Positions 30,655 to 32,941 of a stretch of DNA of 32,941 nucleotides are shown piece by piece. The stretch is from Schoenoplectus triqueter (taxonomy: Eukaryota; Streptophyta; Magnoliopsida; Poales; Cyperaceae). The notes beneath the pieces are model-generated. The model was not told the origin of the DNA and made no database searches. It saw only the letters and a program-made list of their open reading frames with translations. Each line of letters begins with the position of its first letter. Within the stretch, counting starts at the first letter, position 1. Position numbers and translations under genes: made by a program. The stretch lies in the NCBI GenBank assembly GCA_964058805.1, contig CAXKVV010000251.1, forward strand, positions 1 through 32,941, given 5' to 3'.

Positions 30655-30860
30655 TTTAATCGATGCATTTGCCTCGGCTAAGCCAAATCTAATATGTTCA
30701 TTTTGCATCGGCTACACCGATTTAAATAATAACTATTAGCATCAGTCTAACCGATGCAAAACACTGAAGCCGATGCGAAAGATTTTGATGGCCGATGCCA
30801 ATGAGAAAAGTCGATGCTAATGACCGTCGGCCGATGCTAAAAACATTGTTTCCTGTAGTG
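30655..30860 (-). mobile_element. CACTA-type transposon end
   Basis: Read from the right edge, the minus strand starts CACTACAGGAAACAATG, the canonical form of a plant CACTA terminus. It is followed by several GCATCGG/CCGATGC words in both orientations (30660-30840) acting as subterminal repeats. The other terminus was not found. A second GTAGTG at 30646-30651 could be a degenerate end. Confidence 0.65.
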
Positions 30861-30863
30861 TAT

Positions 30864-31585
30864 TATGAGAGTTTGACATCATTTATCCTTTTGTGATTTG
30901 GATATTTGAATGTTGGTAGTGACTCCATTTCAGTTTTGAAGGAGTGACGTTAGGTATGATCGGATGTTCCAGTTTGACATAGTCTTTTTAGTGTGGTTGA
31001 TGGTACCTTTATTGTCCCGATATTGGGATGTTGATGCTTTATGAGATTTGAAGATTTAGATTAATATCATTGTTGTCCCGAATTTGGGGATGTATGTGCT
31101 TCATATCATTTGAAGCTTTTGCCATCTAATGAGTTATATGGATATGGGTATTACATTTTGAGACTATGTTATTGTCATTCGGGAGGCTGTGCAATTTAGA
31201 TTTTAACCCTTTGTTCATTGTTAGCCATTCACTGAGTTCGAGTTTGTGACAGTCATTTGAGGCTATGAAGGCGTTGAGTCTCATTCGGATTGCATGATGA
31301 TTCTACTCATCTTTCGGTGTTATGTTTGTTATGCTTGGTCTAGCAATATTTGCTTGGAGCACAATTTCGGCTGAGGTGAAGCTTGTTCGCATTATTTGTT
31401 ATGTTTTATTTTAGCTTTGTGCTAAGTTTTGTTGCTAATTTTTGCTAGTTGTATCTTTATGTTTAGCATTTTATTTAGATTAGTGTTTATGCTTAGTATG
31501 CTTAGTTTGCTTTTTAGTTTGTTTAGTAGGTATGTCTTTCTTAAAGTTGAACTCAACTCTATCTTTCTTAAAGTTGAATTCATGT
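30864..31585. other. Spacer with short repeats
   Basis: No gene recognised. The phrase TTGTCCCGATATTGGGATG (about 31012) recurs as TTGTCCCGAATTTGGGGATG (about 31072), each able to pair CCC with GGG. CTTTCTTAAAGTTGAA is repeated at 31536 and 31563 (period 27), with a third copy beyond the next element. Confidence 0.5.
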
Positions 31586-32129
31586 TAGGGGGTGTAAACG
31601 GAGCGGATAATATCCATTCCGTTCGGCTACGTATTCATAAATTATTTATAAATATTTTATTTGTATTCAAATATAAATTATTCGTATTCATATTCAATTT
31701 GTATCAGTAAAAAATAATACGGATATAAATTTGGTTTTACTCTATTATTCATATCCGAAATAAACCATATATTATAAAATTTTATTTATAAAATAATATG
31801 ATTTATCAACATTTTTATTTTTATGCAATATTATTATTATTATCAATATTAACAAATATATGGATTGTAAATACTTACTGTTGATAAAAGTACTTACTTT
31901 TATGTATTTATTATATATACATAACTATTAGTAATATGCATTAATTTTTATTTTATATCCCTCACAAAATCTGTATTCATTGAATATCTGTATTTATTTA
32001 TGGCGAATTGGGATTTAAATTTTGACATCCGTGTAATATTCGCAACCGTATCTGCATCTATCAAATAAAAATCGGAACGAAAAAGGTTTCAGCACTATCA
32101 GTTCCAAATTTGTTCCGTTTATAGCCCTA
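31586..32129. mobile_element. hAT-type MITE, perfect 8-bp TSD
   Basis: A 544-bp element beginning TAGGGGGTGTAAACGGAGC and reading TAGGGCTATAAACGGAAC inwards from the right end, the classic plant hAT TAGGGGTGTAAAC terminus. It is flanked by ATTCATGT at 31578-31585 and 32130-32137. The interior is AT-rich with no transposase. Removing the element and one TSD restores an even 27-bp tandem spacing of three CTTTCTTAAAGTT copies. Confidence 0.93.
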
Positions 32130-32137
32130 ATTCATGT

Positions 32138-32715
32138 CCATCCTTCTTAAAGTTTGACTTAGATCCACTTTTAAAGTTAATTTAATTTTCATTATATAAA
32201 TTAATTATAATAAATTAAAAACATTTGAATTCATTTAATTTTTATATTAATAAATTTCACAAATATTTATAAATATATACATGATGAAATATATAAACTA
32301 GTAATAAATCTAACTATGATTATATTTTGCAAGTAAAAATGTTATTATACCATCATAATCATTGAAATAAAAATAAAAAGAAAAATTAATTATTAAATAA
32401 ATCTTATGAATTATTTATAATTAAAAATAATAACAATATAACTATAATAATTATGTCAATACATTATTTTGTTTATAATTTAGATTATAAAATATAATTA
32501 CAATAATTTAGAAATATTTACATTAATTTAATTATTTTGTATTAATAAAGTTATAAAATTTTTAGAAAATTTTTATTTTTTCTAAAATTAATTTTATGAA
32601 TATATTATTAAAATATAAATTAATATATTTTTGAAAATAAAGAACAATTTTAATATATATTTTTGAAGAGAAAATATTTTTTATTAATAAATGTTAAAAA
32701 ATATTTACAATTGAA
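32138..32715. other. Very AT-rich spacer
   Basis: Almost only A and T apart from the first 30 bp. Nothing recognisable. Confidence 0.5.
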
Positions 32716-32877
32716 ATAAATTATAATCTTTTGAATTAATTTATTTTTCAATCTCAATAAGCATTTAAATTATTATTATACAAAATAATTAGAATAGTAG
32801 TGGATGCAAAATTGTATAATAATTTAAATGTTCATTGAGATTGAAAAGTAAATTAATTTAAAAGATTATAATTTATA
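32716..32877. repeat. AT-rich foldback (about 68-bp arms)
   Basis: The left arm, about 32716-32783, is the near-perfect reverse complement of the right arm, about 32809-32877, separated by about 25 bp. The arms include ATTATAATCTTTT and TTTTCAATCTCAAT. No TSD could be defined. It may be a MITE or a hairpin-RNA locus. Confidence 0.8.
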
Positions 32878-32941
32878 GGTATATTAGTTATATACTATAA
32901 TTTGAAATTTTGTAATTTTTTTAATTATAAATACTTTCATG

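Noticed and set aside
1..32941. tRNA or rRNA genes
   Set aside because: No cloverleaf with A and B boxes or rRNA-like sequence was recognised on either strand by eye; a tRNAscan-SE run would settle it.

Overview
This is a plant nuclear window, very probably from a flowering plant and most likely a eudicot. The signs are GT-AG introns in a plant-type receptor-kinase gene, a Ty1/copia element, a very long LTR, hAT, Mutator (MULE) and CACTA debris, FAR1-like sequence and very AT-rich spacers. No species can be named. Nothing in the window looks like a complete working host gene. It is a gene-poor stretch of nested transposons over the remains of a receptor-like kinase locus.

Layout. 1-5700 is AT-rich spacer carrying two non-autonomous DNA transposons with intact target-site duplications (TSDs): a hAT type (3545-4207) and a MULE foldback (4852-5243). 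5717-12371 on the minus strand holds four kinase exons of an LRR-RLK subfamily I-like gene. Its N-lobe start, transmembrane segment and ectodomain are not visible, and one activation-segment glutamate appears to be missing. The last kinase intron is inflated by a young, nearly intact copia element (6449-11149; 319-bp LTRs differing at two sites; TSD GTATT) in the same orientation as the gene.

13034-14274 plus 19778-19949 is a decayed MULE transposase split by a 5,498-bp solo LTR (14275-19772; TSD CATAG). Removing the LTR and one TSD rejoins the transposase reading frame. A second, shortened copy of the same LTR family starts at 25451, inside a decayed FAR1/FRS-type sequence (24372-25450). Between them are CACTA-like GTGTCGG repeats (21110-21830), a degenerate ~180-bp tandem array (21930-23110) and a hAT MITE (23275-23674). 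After the second LTR come a hAT 5' remnant (to 29139), an orphan kinase exon (29496-29577), a CACTA-type end (30655-30860), a hAT MITE (31586-32129) and a foldback near the right edge.

The most unusual signal is in the two long LTRs. They are packed with short inverted repeats in which a variable 5-12 bp arm, a nearly constant loop and the matching reverse-complement arm recur many times. When one arm changes, the other usually changes to match (for example CGAACT/AGTTCG beside ATGAACT/AGTTCAT, or TATCTC/GAGATA beside AGTCTC/GAGACT around the same loop). The pattern appears in at least four unrelated repeat classes. It suggests either selection for structured LTR RNA or a copying mechanism that keeps hairpin arms matched. 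I know of no described system with this architecture.
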